A stretch of DNA of 64,000 nt, taken from positions 27,786 through 91,785 of the forward strand of contig VAZV01000128.1 in assembly GCA_005884765.1 (NCBI GenBank), read 5' to 3'. This DNA is from Alphaproteobacteria bacterium. GTDB taxonomy: Bacteria; Pseudomonadota; Alphaproteobacteria; Rhizobiales; Xanthobacteraceae. A model generated the notes under the pieces. The model was not told the origin of the DNA and ran no database searches. It was given only the letters and a program-made list of their open reading frames with translations. Each line of letters begins with the position of its first letter. Within the stretch, counting starts at the first letter, position 1. The translations under genes and the position numbers were made by a program. This document shows positions 57,002-64,000 of this stretch, piece after piece.

Positions 57002-59743
57002 TCATGCCGCCTGGCTGATCTCGGCGGTCTGTTCCTTCAGCGCCGCGATCAGGCCCGGACGGTCGAACTTGGCGACATAGTCGTGGAAGCCGGCGAGGCG
57101 TCCGCGCTCGATCGCGGCCGGCGAAACCAGCGAGGACAGCCCGATGATCGGCATCGCGCTCAAATGTTGGTCGGCGCGGATGATCTCGGCAAATTCGAAC
57201 CCGTTCATGTCGGGCATCTCGATATCGGTCAGCACCACATCGAAGCTCTGCCCCGAGCGCAGCGCAGTGAGGCCTTCCTGGGCATTGGGGACAACCCTCA
57301 CCCGGTAACCGGCGGCCTTGAGCACCGGCGCCAGCATATTGCGGAAGAAGGCTGAATCGTCGACCAGGAGTACCGATTGGGCGCTTGCCGAGGGCCGCAT
57401 CTCCTTGCGGGTGAACCAGTCCGAGAACGCCATCGGCAGGAAGTGGCCGACGTCGATTACTTCCGTCGCCTGGCCCTTGATAACGGCGGAGCCCAGAATG
57501 CCCTGCCCGGCTCCCGCGACCTCGATGTGCAGCCGTTCCTCGACGATGTCGATGATCTCGTCGACCACGAGCCCCATCGCGCGGCCGTCGTCAGCGAACA
57601 CCAGGATCGGCTGGGCGCCGGAAGTGCCGACATTGACGCCCTCCATCTGCACCAGCGGCATCAACTGCTCGCGGTACTGCACCATGTAGCGGCCGTTGGA
57701 GAGTTCGATCTTGTCGGCTGCGATCTCCTCCAGCCGGGTGACGAGGCCGAGCGGCACCGCCTTGGGCTGGGTCGAGCCGGCGCGAAACACCAGCAGCGAT
57801 GTGAGCTGCTCGCCGGAGCCTGAATGCAGGCTCGCGTTCTCGTCGGTGATCTCGTGGGAGGCGGCGCTGGAAGCGCCGAGCGCTTTCGCGATCCCATTGG
57901 GATCGATGATCATGATTACGGCGCCGTCGCCCAAAATGGTATTGCCGGAGAACATATCGATGTGGCGCAGCTTGGTCGACATCGGCTTGACCACGATTTC
58001 TTCGGTGTGGAACACGCCATCGACCACGATGCCGAAGGTCTGGCTGCCGACTTGCGTCACCACGATGAAGCCGTTCTCGGGATCGGAAGAGGAGCCGTCA
58101 TCGATCCGGAGCAGCTTCTTGAGGTGCATCAGTGGCAATAGCTTGTTGCGCAATCGAAGCACCGCCGTATCCTTGATGCGCTCGATGCGGTGCTCGGAAT
58201 TGGCGCGCGCCCGCACCAGTTCCACGACCGACAATTGGGGTATGGCGAAGCGGTCGCCGGCGGCTTCCACGATCAGGGCCGAGACGATGGCAAGCGTCAG
58301 CGGGATTTTGATGGTGACCGAAGAACCTTCGCCGGCTACCGACTTGACGTCGATGGTGCCGCCGATCTGGTCGATGTTAGTGCGCACCACGTCCATGCCG
58401 ACGCCGCGGCCAGAGACGGAGGTGACGGTGGCGGCGGTCGAGAAGCCCGGGGCAAAGATGAACTTGTGGATCTGGGCTTCCGTCATCTTCTCGAGCTCGG
58501 CCTCGCTGACGAGCCCGTTGGCGACAGCTTTGGCCTTGATCTTCTCGGTGTTGAGCCCGCGACCGTTGTCGGCGATGCAGATGATGATGTGGCCGCCTTC
58601 ATGATAGGCGGAAAGACGGATGGTGCCTTGCTCCGGCTTGCCCGCCGCGGCCCGCTCGGCCGGGGTCTCCAGCCCATGATCGGCGGAGTTGCGCACCATG
58701 TGGGTGAGCGGATCCTTGATCAAGTCGAGCACCTGCCGATCGAGCTCGGTATCGGCGCCGTGCATCTCGAGCTCGATCTGCTTGCCGAGTTCGCCGGAAA
58801 GGTCGCGCACGATGCGCGGCAACTTCTGCCAGGCGTTGCCGATCGGCTGCATTCGCGTCTTCATCACGCCTTCCTGCAGCTCGGCGGTGACGTTGGACAG
58901 CCGCTGCAGCGGCACCTTGAACTCGGTGTCCTCGTTGCGGCGGCTGATCTCCAGGAGCTGATTGCGGGTCAGCACCAGCTCCGAGACCATCGTCATCAGG
59001 TGTTCGAGCGTATCCACGTTGACGCGGATCGACTGATTGGCGACGCGGTCGTTGTCCGATGCTTCCACCACCTCGACAACGGACTTCTTGGCGGACATCT
59101 TTTGGTCTTTCGCTGATGGCTCAGGCTGCTCGGCGGCGCCTGCTGCGACGGGTTTTGCCGCGGGAGCAGCGGCTTTTGCGGCGTGCGCGGGAGCAATCTC
59201 GGTTGAGGTCTCGCGGAAGGCGCGTTCCAGTTCATCCAGCGACACTTCGCCGGGACGTAGCGGCCGCTCCAATGTCTGATCCACCAGCGTGCCGTGTGTC
59301 GCCGGCGGCTTGGCCGGAGCTGCGGCAACGACGGGGGCGGCCGCGGCGCCTGCGGCCATTGCCTGCATGCCGCGCTCGACCATGTCGTGCAGTTTGACGA
59401 TCAGGTCTTCGTCGCTGCCCTCGGGCTCGGTCTCGGTCGCCTCGAGCCCTCCGAGGATTTCCTTGATGCGATCGATGCTGGAGAGAATCAGCGACACCGC
59501 GTCCGCGGTGACCGGCATGCCGTCGCGGAACTTGCCCATCAAGGTCTCGCCGGCATGGGCGAGCGCCTCCAGCCGCGGCAGCCCAAGAAAGCCGCAAGTG
59601 CCCTTGATGGTGTGAACCAGGCGGAAGATGTTATCGAGGATCTTGGCGTTGTTCGGTTCCTGCTCGAACCGCACCAACTGATTGTCGACGGTGTCCAGGC
59701 TCTCGCTGGTCTCCGTCAAGAACTCCCGTAACAGATCATCCAT
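57002..59743 (-). CDS. cheA: hybrid chemotaxis histidine kinase CheA with C-terminal receiver
   Basis: A 913-residue kinase with extra modules. Order: Hpt domain with phosphorylated H44 (RLVHTIKGTCGFLG); an Ala/Pro-rich linker (about 130-225); dimerisation helices; the ATPase domain with LTHMVRNSADHGLE, IADNGRGLN and GRGVGMDVVR; a first CheW-like domain (VEAAGDRFAIPQLSVVELV); a second CheW-like domain from about 650 (LLVFRAGSTQPKAVPLGLVTRLEEI); and a receiver domain from about 790 with D840 (VVLTDIEMPDMNG). Standard CheA has one CheW domain and no receiver. The fused receiver may act as phosphate sink. It heads the cheAWYBR operon; a CtrA-like box lies upstream. Confidence 0.94.
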   Translation of the reverse strand: MDDLLREFLTETSESLDTVDNQLVRFEQEPNNAKILDNIFRLVHTIKGTCGFLGLPRLEALAHAGETLMGKFRDGMPVTADAVSLILSSIDRIKEILGGLEATETEPEGSDEDLIVKLHDMVERGMQAMAAGAAAAPVVAAAPAKPPATHGTLVDQTLERPLRPGEVSLDELERAFRETSTEIAPAHAAKAAAPAAKPVAAGAAEQPEPSAKDQKMSAKKSVVEVVEASDNDRVANQSIRVNVDTLEHLMTMVSELVLTRNQLLEISRRNEDTEFKVPLQRLSNVTAELQEGVMKTRMQPIGNAWQKLPRIVRDLSGELGKQIELEMHGADTELDRQVLDLIKDPLTHMVRNSADHGLETPAERAAAGKPEQGTIRLSAYHEGGHIIICIADNGRGLNTEKIKAKAVANGLVSEAELEKMTEAQIHKFIFAPGFSTAATVTSVSGRGVGMDVVRTNIDQIGGTIDVKSVAGEGSSVTIKIPLTLAIVSALIVEAAGDRFAIPQLSVVELVRARANSEHRIERIKDTAVLRLRNKLLPLMHLKKLLRIDDGSSSDPENGFIVVTQVGSQTFGIVVDGVFHTEEIVVKPMSTKLRHIDMFSGNTILGDGAVIMIIDPNGIAKALGASSAASHEITDENASLHSGSGEQLTSLLVFRAGSTQPKAVPLGLVTRLEEIAADKIELSNGRYMVQYREQLMPLVQMEGVNVGTSGAQPILVFADDGRAMGLVVDEIIDIVEERLHIEVAGAGQGILGSAVIKGQATEVIDVGHFLPMAFSDWFTRKEMRPSASAQSVLLVDDSAFFRNMLAPVLKAAGYRVRVVPNAQEGLTALRSGQSFDVVLTDIEMPDMNGFEFAEIIRADQHLSAMPIIGLSSLVSPAAIERGRLAGFHDYVAKFDRPGLIAALKEQTAEISQAA

Positions 59744-59938
59744 GAAATTGGCCTTCGTACGCTCGGGCGCGCGAGATCGACGCGCCGTTCGGAATTTGGC
59801 CAGCTTCTATGCAAAGCGTTTAATATTGGTTGAGCAACCGGAAAAGAACGCGCTCAACAAAGAGATAAGAGGTTCCGTAAGAATCCGGGGGCCGCGCGTA
59901 AAGCTTTGGTTAACCCTATTGCGGCGTGACGGCGCTCG
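59744..59938 (-). promoter_or_regulatory. cheA upstream region with CtrA-like box (59896-59910)
   Basis: 195 bases between chpT and cheA, both leftward. TAAA at 59897-59900, then seven bases, then TTAAC gives a CtrA-box with one mismatch (read on the + strand as TAAA-N7-TTAAC). It sits about 150 bases upstream of the cheA ATG. A GANTC site (GAATC) is near 59880. The box is palindromic enough to act on either strand. Confidence 0.4.
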
Positions 59939-60604
59939 TTAGCGAGCTGTGATGGCAACCGCTTCGCCGTCAGGGGCCAGCGCCACATCGAGCCCACAGG
60001 CCTGCGCGAGCAGCCTCGTATAATAGGGCTGCACCGCATGGGCATCGACAGCCGGAGCGTGGCTGCCGCTTAACTGGGCGGCAATATTTTGCGGCAGGCG
60101 GGCGTTCAATCCGCTCGCTGTGACGCGAAACCCGATCGCATCGCCCTCGCCAAGCGCATCGACCGTGAGCGTGCCGCCGCGCGGGATCGTCTGCTGCGCG
60201 ATGATCAGCATGTTCAGGAGCAATTTGACCCGGTTCTTCGGCAGCAGCAGCCGCGGCAGATTCCAGGCGATCGTGGTCTTGCCGTCTTCAAGATGCCCCC
60301 GCGCCATGGTCTGCGCATCGCCAAGGTCGATCTGTGCGCCTGACGAGCCGGCCGCGCCGAACGCCAGACGACAGAACTGCAATCGCGCCGACGCGGTCTT
60401 GGCGCTCTTGCGGATCAAGTCGAGCGCGAATTCGCGGTCTTCAGGCTTCGGATTGTCGTCGAGCACCTCTAGCCCATTGACGATGGCGCCGACCGGGCTG
60501 ATGAGGTCGTGGCAGACCCGCGAGCACAGCAGCGCGGCAAGTTCGAGGTGGTCGGGGGCGGAACCAGCGGCGGAGGTGCCAGACATTGCAAGGGTGCCAG
60601 ACAT
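59939..60604 (-). CDS. chpT: histidine phosphotransferase ChpT
   Basis: A 221-residue phosphotransferase passing phosphate from the hybrid kinase CckA to CtrA and CpdR. The helix with the phosphorylated H32 is CSRVCHDLISPVGAIVNGLEVLDD. The second part is a degenerate ATPase-like domain (NRVKLLLNMLIIAQQTIPRGGTLTV) without nucleotide-binding motifs, as in other ChpT proteins. The first codons contain a direct repeat (MSGT twice) from a 13-base DNA duplication. GAGG lies before the first ATG, which is chosen. It is upstream of cheA on the same strand. Confidence 0.9.
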   Translation of the reverse strand: MSGTLAMSGTSAAGSAPDHLELAALLCSRVCHDLISPVGAIVNGLEVLDDNPKPEDREFALDLIRKSAKTASARLQFCRLAFGAAGSSGAQIDLGDAQTMARGHLEDGKTTIAWNLPRLLLPKNRVKLLLNMLIIAQQTIPRGGTLTVDALGEGDAIGFRVTASGLNARLPQNIAAQLSGSHAPAVDAHAVQPYYTRLLAQACGLDVALAPDGEAVAITAR

Positions 60605-60758
60605 TAAGGTGTTCCTCGAAATGCGCTACGAGTGCGGTGAATTGGGCGAATCACACGTGCTTGGGGCTTGATACACTGCAGACGCGTACGCTGCCAGCGC
60701 GGGAGGCGAGCCAAATGAGAAGACGAACAGCATACAAACAGCATTATGAGTCGCGGCC

Positions 60759-61601
60759 ATGAATGAGGCAGGTTCGCCCGCACGCAACATCGAGCGCGAC
60801 GCCGCCGCGGCGCTGATGGAACCCTTGACCGATCTCGTGGTCCGGGCTGGCGCTGCCATTATGGCGGTCAATCGCCGCGCCATGACGGTTGCGGGCAAAG
60901 CTGACGGCTCGCCGGTCACGGACGCCGATCTCGCTGCCGATAACATTATCGGCGACGGACTGGCGCATTTGATGCCGGATGTTCCAGCGCTCTCGGAGGA
61001 GCGGGCGCATTCGGCGACACTGCCCTACCGCGGCAGTATCTTCCTCATCGACCCGCTCGACGGCACCAAGGAATTCGTCGCCGGCAGAGATGAGTTCACC
61101 GTCAACCTCGCGCTGGTGACGAACGGCACCCCGTTGCTCGGCATCATCGGCGCGCCCGCGCTCGGATTGATCTGGCGGGGCCTCGTCGGCCGCGGCGCCG
61201 AGCGGCTGCGAATCGAGGGGACGGGCATCGGGGCGGCGGAGCCGATCCACACCCGTCAAATTCCCAACCGCGGCGATCCCTGGATCGCCGCCGTCAGCCG
61301 CTCGCATGGCGATCCGAGATCCGAAGCCTTTATTGCAAGCCGTCCGGGGGTTATCCGCGAGAGACTAGGCTCGGCGATCAAATTCGGCCGGCTGGCCGAG
61401 GGTGCTGCCGACATCTATCCCCGCCTTGCGCCGACATCGGAATGGGACGTCGCCGCCGGTCATGCCGTTGTCACCGCGGCCGGCGGCAAGGTCACCGACG
61501 CCAAGGGTGCGAGCTTGCGATTTGGAAAAGGTCAGGACGGCTTTATCGTGCCCGAGTTCATCGCCTGGGGCGATCCTTCGGCGGCCACCGAGCCCTACTG
61601 A
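60759..61601 (+). CDS. cysQ: 3'(2'),5'-bisphosphate nucleotidase CysQ
   Basis: A 280-residue Mg-dependent phosphatase of the inositol monophosphatase superfamily that hydrolyses 3'-phosphoadenosine 5'-phosphate made in sulfate assimilation. Motifs are PALSEE (E-E metal ligands), IFLIDPLDGTKEFVAGRDEFTVN with the D-x-LDGT site, and APTSEWDVAAGHAVVTAAGG with the second metal site. The LDGTKEF form is specific to CysQ rather than inositol phosphatase. An N-terminal stretch (NEAGSPARNIERDAAA) precedes the domain. Its last seven bases overlap the convergent YHS gene. Confidence 0.9.
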   Translation: MNEAGSPARNIERDAAAALMEPLTDLVVRAGAAIMAVNRRAMTVAGKADGSPVTDADLAADNIIGDGLAHLMPDVPALSEERAHSATLPYRGSIFLIDPLDGTKEFVAGRDEFTVNLALVTNGTPLLGIIGAPALGLIWRGLVGRGAERLRIEGTGIGAAEPIHTRQIPNRGDPWIAAVSRSHGDPRSEAFIASRPGVIRERLGSAIKFGRLAEGAADIYPRLAPTSEWDVAAGHAVVTAAGGKVTDAKGASLRFGKGQDGFIVPEFIAWGDPSAATEPY

Positions 61602-62101
61602 GCGAGATTCTCCTGCACGGTGAGCCAGCGCACGTTCGCCTCTTTGAGGAAGCGGTCGGGATTGGCGGCAAAGGCGTCGCGGTTTGCCTCAAGGCCGAAC
61701 AGATAGAGCCGTTGTCCTGATATCACCCAAAACCGTGGGTTGCCGGCAAAAGCGACGCCCCGCGCCACGTCGATCGGGTCGTAGCCGCCGAACTGCGGAC
61801 CATAGATCTCGGGATGGGCGACAAAGAAAGCGCGGTTGCCCTCGTTGCGGAAGCGCCAGACCGCGCCAGCATCGGCGGCCTCGAAATCCTCCCGTCCAAG
61901 CACCGCACGGCCCTGGACGAAGTAGGCCACCGGGTCGAATCCCTCGATCGCAATGCCCGAAAAACGGTTCACCACCACCCGCTCGGTGGTCGAGGCCTGA
62001 GCGGTGAATTCCGGGCACGCCCACACCAGAAATCCCGCCAACGATGCGAAAAAGGCTATTGCGGGGCGCCAACCGTATCTTTCCTGCCGCTGTGCCGTCA
62101 T
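61595..62101 (-). CDS. secreted YHS-domain protein
   Basis: A 168-residue protein when started at the ATG at 62101, with GGCAGGAACT upstream (a start at 62119 adds six residues). An N-terminal helix (AIAFFASLAGFLVWACPEF) is a signal peptide or anchor. The YHS-like domain has IEGFDPVAYFVQGRAVLGREDFEAADAGAVWRFRNEGNRAFFVAHPEIYGPQFGGYD. Family proteins are associated with metals, but the usual C-x-C is not obvious here. Function unknown; the gene converges with cysQ and is divergent from eipA. Confidence 0.75.
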   Translation of the reverse strand: MTAQRQERYGWRPAIAFFASLAGFLVWACPEFTAQASTTERVVVNRFSGIAIEGFDPVAYFVQGRAVLGREDFEAADAGAVWRFRNEGNRAFFVAHPEIYGPQFGGYDPIDVARGVAFAGNPRFWVISGQRLYLFGLEANRDAFAANPDRFLKEANVRWLTVQENLAQ

Positions 62102-62213
62102 AGTTCCTGCCGATAACATCCGAGTCGAGGGGACACTGGACGCAACCTAGAGCCGTGCTTGTTGGCGTCAGGTTAAGGCGGCGGCCAGAATTTTCGCTAC
62201 CAGGGGTAGGTTC

Positions 62214-62819
62214 ATGAATTTCGCATCACGTCTTGCCGCGGCGACGGTTGCCGCGCTGATGTGCTGGACGGCGCCTGTCTCCGCCCAGCAGGCGCCACCG
62301 CCGGAAACACCACCGCCGCAGCGCGCCCCGGGTCCGGATAATTACGGGCCGGACGAGCTGGTCGGCGCCGGACACAAGTTCTTCGGCAACGTCTCGCGCG
62401 GACTTGCTTCCGTGATCGAGCGCGCGGTCAGCCAGTGGGGCTTGCCCAACGGCTATGTTCTCGGCGAGGAAGGCTCGGGCGCTTTTGTTGCGGGCTTGAG
62501 GTATGGCGAGGGCACGCTCTACACCAAGAATGCCGGGGACTTACGGGTTTACTGGCAGGGTCCATCGGTCGGTTTCGACTGGGGCGGCGACGGCGCGCGC
62601 ACCATGACGCTGGTTTACAACCTGCCGGCGACCAACGCGATCTACCAGCGCTTCGCCGGTATCGACGGTTCAGCCTATATCGTCGGCGGCTTCGGGATGA
62701 CCGCGCTCACCGCCAACAACATCGTGCTGGTTCCGATCCGGTCCGGCTTGGGCCTGCGGCTTGGCGCCAATATCGGCTACCTCAAATATACCCCGCGCGC
62801 GACCTGGAACCCGTTCTGA
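62214..62819 (+). CDS. eipA: EipA-type (DUF1134) envelope integrity protein
   Basis: A 201-residue secreted protein. Residues 1-24 are a signal peptide (SRLAAATVAALMCWTAPVSAQ), then a proline-rich stretch (APPPETPPPQRAPGP) and a DUF1134 beta-barrel: ASVIERAVSQWGLPNGYVLGEEGSGAFVAGLRYGEGTLYTKN, VYWQGPSVGFDWGGDGARTMTLVYNLP and SAYIVGGFGMTALTANNIVLVPIRSGLGLRLGANIGYLKYTPRATWNPF. In Brucella EipA supports the envelope, and mutants are sensitive to stress. CtrA and CcrM control has been proposed in relatives. A 112-base gap separates it from the divergent YHS gene. Confidence 0.9.
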   Translation: MNFASRLAAATVAALMCWTAPVSAQQAPPPETPPPQRAPGPDNYGPDELVGAGHKFFGNVSRGLASVIERAVSQWGLPNGYVLGEEGSGAFVAGLRYGEGTLYTKNAGDLRVYWQGPSVGFDWGGDGARTMTLVYNLPATNAIYQRFAGIDGSAYIVGGFGMTALTANNIVLVPIRSGLGLRLGANIGYLKYTPRATWNPF

Positions 62820-62946
62820 ACGCGCGCGTTGCGTCGTGCGCACGCTTCCGGTTGACGGTTTCACGTTAACGCGGCAACGGGCTGGTGTTTTGCCTGCACC
62901 CCATGGCAATGTGATTAGTAAATATTAATCATCGGGAGTGGCGTTC

Positions 62947-64000
62947 ATGATCGAACCGATCATGTATCTGGCGATCGGTTTTTTGATCTCGATGCTGTGC
63001 GGATTGATGATCGTGCCGCTGGTGCATAATCGCGCGGTGCGGCTGACGACCCGGCGGCTCGAGGCGGCTACCCCGCTGTCGATGGCCGAGATCCAGGCCG
63101 ACAAGGACCAGTTGCGCGCGGAATTCGCGATGTCGGCGCGGCGGCTGGAGATGAGCGTCGAGCAGCTCAAGAACAAGACCACCAGCCAGCTCGCCGAACT
63201 CGGCAAGAAGTCGGACGCGATCAACCGCATGAAGATCGAGCTCGGCGAAAAAAACGCCACGATTTTTTCGCTCGAGGCGCGCGAGAAGGCAGTCAAGGAG
63301 CAACTGCGCGCGACCGAAGAGGAATTCAACACCAAGACCGAAGCGCTGCGCGCGGCCGAGCAGGCCTTGAACGACAAGCAGCACGAGCTTGGCAGGATCA
63401 ATTCCGAGCTCAGCAGTCGTTCGATGATGGCGGAAAGCCGTCAGGTCGAGCTGATGACGGTGCGTAGCCAGATCGAACAGCTCAAGAGCCGTGTCGGCGA
63501 CGCCGAAAAGGAATTTTCGGCGACGCAAGCGCGGCTGGCGCAGGAGCGAACCGAATCCGAGACCGCCTCGCGTGAGCTCGCCGAGGCGCGCAGCCGGGTT
63601 GAAAATCTGAGCCAGCGCGTCACCGATCTCGATCGCCAGCTCATCATCCAGATCAAGGAAGCCGAGATGCTCGGCAACCGCGTCAACGATCTGGAAGCGC
63701 GGCTCGCCACCCAAGGCAAGCTGCTCGCCGAGCGCGACTATGAAAACAATCAGTTGCGCCAGGCCAATGCGGTGGCGGAACGCACCGCGAAAGAATTGCG
63801 CGACGAGATCGCCGCCATGCACGGCGGCAAATCGCCCGCGGTCGAGAAGCTGCGCAGCGAGAAGGCCGCGGTTGAAGAGCAGCTTCGCATCGCGCGCGAC
63901 GAGCGCGCCAAACTGCAGCGCGACATCAACGCGATCCAGCAGCAGGCCGAAAGCTCGTGGGCGACCGAACGCATGGAGAATGCGCTATTGCGCGAGCGCA
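62947..64000 (+). CDS. membrane-anchored coiled-coil protein (partial, 3' end outside window)
   Basis: An open frame starts at the ATG at 62947 and continues beyond the right edge, at least 351 residues. GGGAG is 9 bases upstream. One N-terminal helix (PIMYLAIGFLISMLCGLMIV) with periplasmic start is followed by a long cytoplasmic or periplasmic coiled coil dense in E, K, R, Q and A (ELGKKSDAINRMKIELGEKN, TASRELAEARSRVENLSQRV), with heptad-like spacing and no breaks except around SRSMMAESRQ. Such single-pass coiled-coil proteins are common in Hyphomicrobiales, with unknown function; a role in envelope or cell-pole organisation is speculation. Confidence 0.75.
   Translation, partial: MIEPIMYLAIGFLISMLCGLMIVPLVHNRAVRLTTRRLEAATPLSMAEIQADKDQLRAEFAMSARRLEMSVEQLKNKTTSQLAELGKKSDAINRMKIELGEKNATIFSLEAREKAVKEQLRATEEEFNTKTEALRAAEQALNDKQHELGRINSELSSRSMMAESRQVELMTVRSQIEQLKSRVGDAEKEFSATQARLAQERTESETASRELAEARSRVENLSQRVTDLDRQLIIQIKEAEMLGNRVNDLEARLATQGKLLAERDYENNQLRQANAVAERTAKELRDEIAAMHGGKSPAVEKLRSEKAAVEEQLRIARDERAKLQRDINAIQQQAESSWATERMENALLRER

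Noticed and set aside
1..64000. CRISPR array, tRNA, rRNA or known riboswitch
   Set aside because: No regularly spaced repeats, no cloverleaf with CCA-like acceptor and no rRNA-like conserved stretch were seen by reading; a covariance-model search would be decisive.

Overview
The window looks like the chromosome of an alphaproteobacterium of the Bradyrhizobium/Rhodopseudomonas type (order Hyphomicrobiales). This rests on high GC, a CtrA-ChpT cell-cycle phosphorelay, an EipA-type (DUF1134) envelope protein, a CheA with a fused receiver, FlhA/FliI/FliJ, branched-chain-type ABC cassettes next to aromatic catabolism genes, and a SigF/NrsF ECF pair as in Caulobacter. The assignment is inferred from gene content; no rRNA or tRNA gene is visible.

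Region 1 (about 1-22.4 kb) is an exopolysaccharide locus with a xanthan-like (Gum-type) set: a GumD/PssY-like priming phosphotransferase, a Wzc/GumC-like co-polymerase with a BY-kinase domain, a Wzx-like flippase, two polytopic polymerase/ligase-like proteins, several glycosyltransferases (GT4, GT25 and a GT4-GT26 fusion), a secreted GH5 glucanase, a methyltransferase, a PPP-type phosphatase and a PAP2-like protein. A GT-C mannosyltransferase-like gene is cut by the left edge. No outer-membrane Wza/GumB exporter is in the window.

Region 2 (22.4-31.6 kb) holds an intradiol ring-cleavage dioxygenase, a complete livKHMGF-type ABC transporter with a DUF4864 gene translationally coupled at its end, an MFS carrier with a TetR regulator, and a small methyltransferase.

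Region 3 (31.6-43.8 kb) is a metal-response cluster: a small membrane protein, CopC, a Met/Cys-rich secreted protein, a FixH/YtkA-like protein, CusB and CusA RND pump subunits, then an ECF sigma factor and its NrsF anti-sigma. Both the sigF-like gene and a small secreted-protein gene just downstream are preceded by an exact GTAACC-N16-CGAA motif, the form I know for Caulobacter sigma-F promoters. Next come small membrane peptides, a c-type cytochrome, DUF1326 and DUF2182 proteins and an ArsP-type permease. This is the best candidate for an incompletely described system.

Region 4 (43.8-62 kb) carries motility and cell-cycle genes: flhA, fliI-fliJ, ctrA, a cheA-cheW-cheY-cheB-cheR operon and chpT. 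CtrA-box-like sequences lie upstream of flhA, fliI/ctrA and cheA, and five GANTC (CcrM) sites are packed upstream of ctrA. Interspersed are an ECF sigma/RskA pair and a DUF350 / YgiB-like / glutathionylspermidine-synthase-like operon.

Region 5 (60.7-64 kb) has cysQ, a YHS-domain protein, eipA and a coiled-coil membrane protein cut by the right edge. I saw no insertion sequence, CRISPR array, rRNA, tRNA or replication origin.
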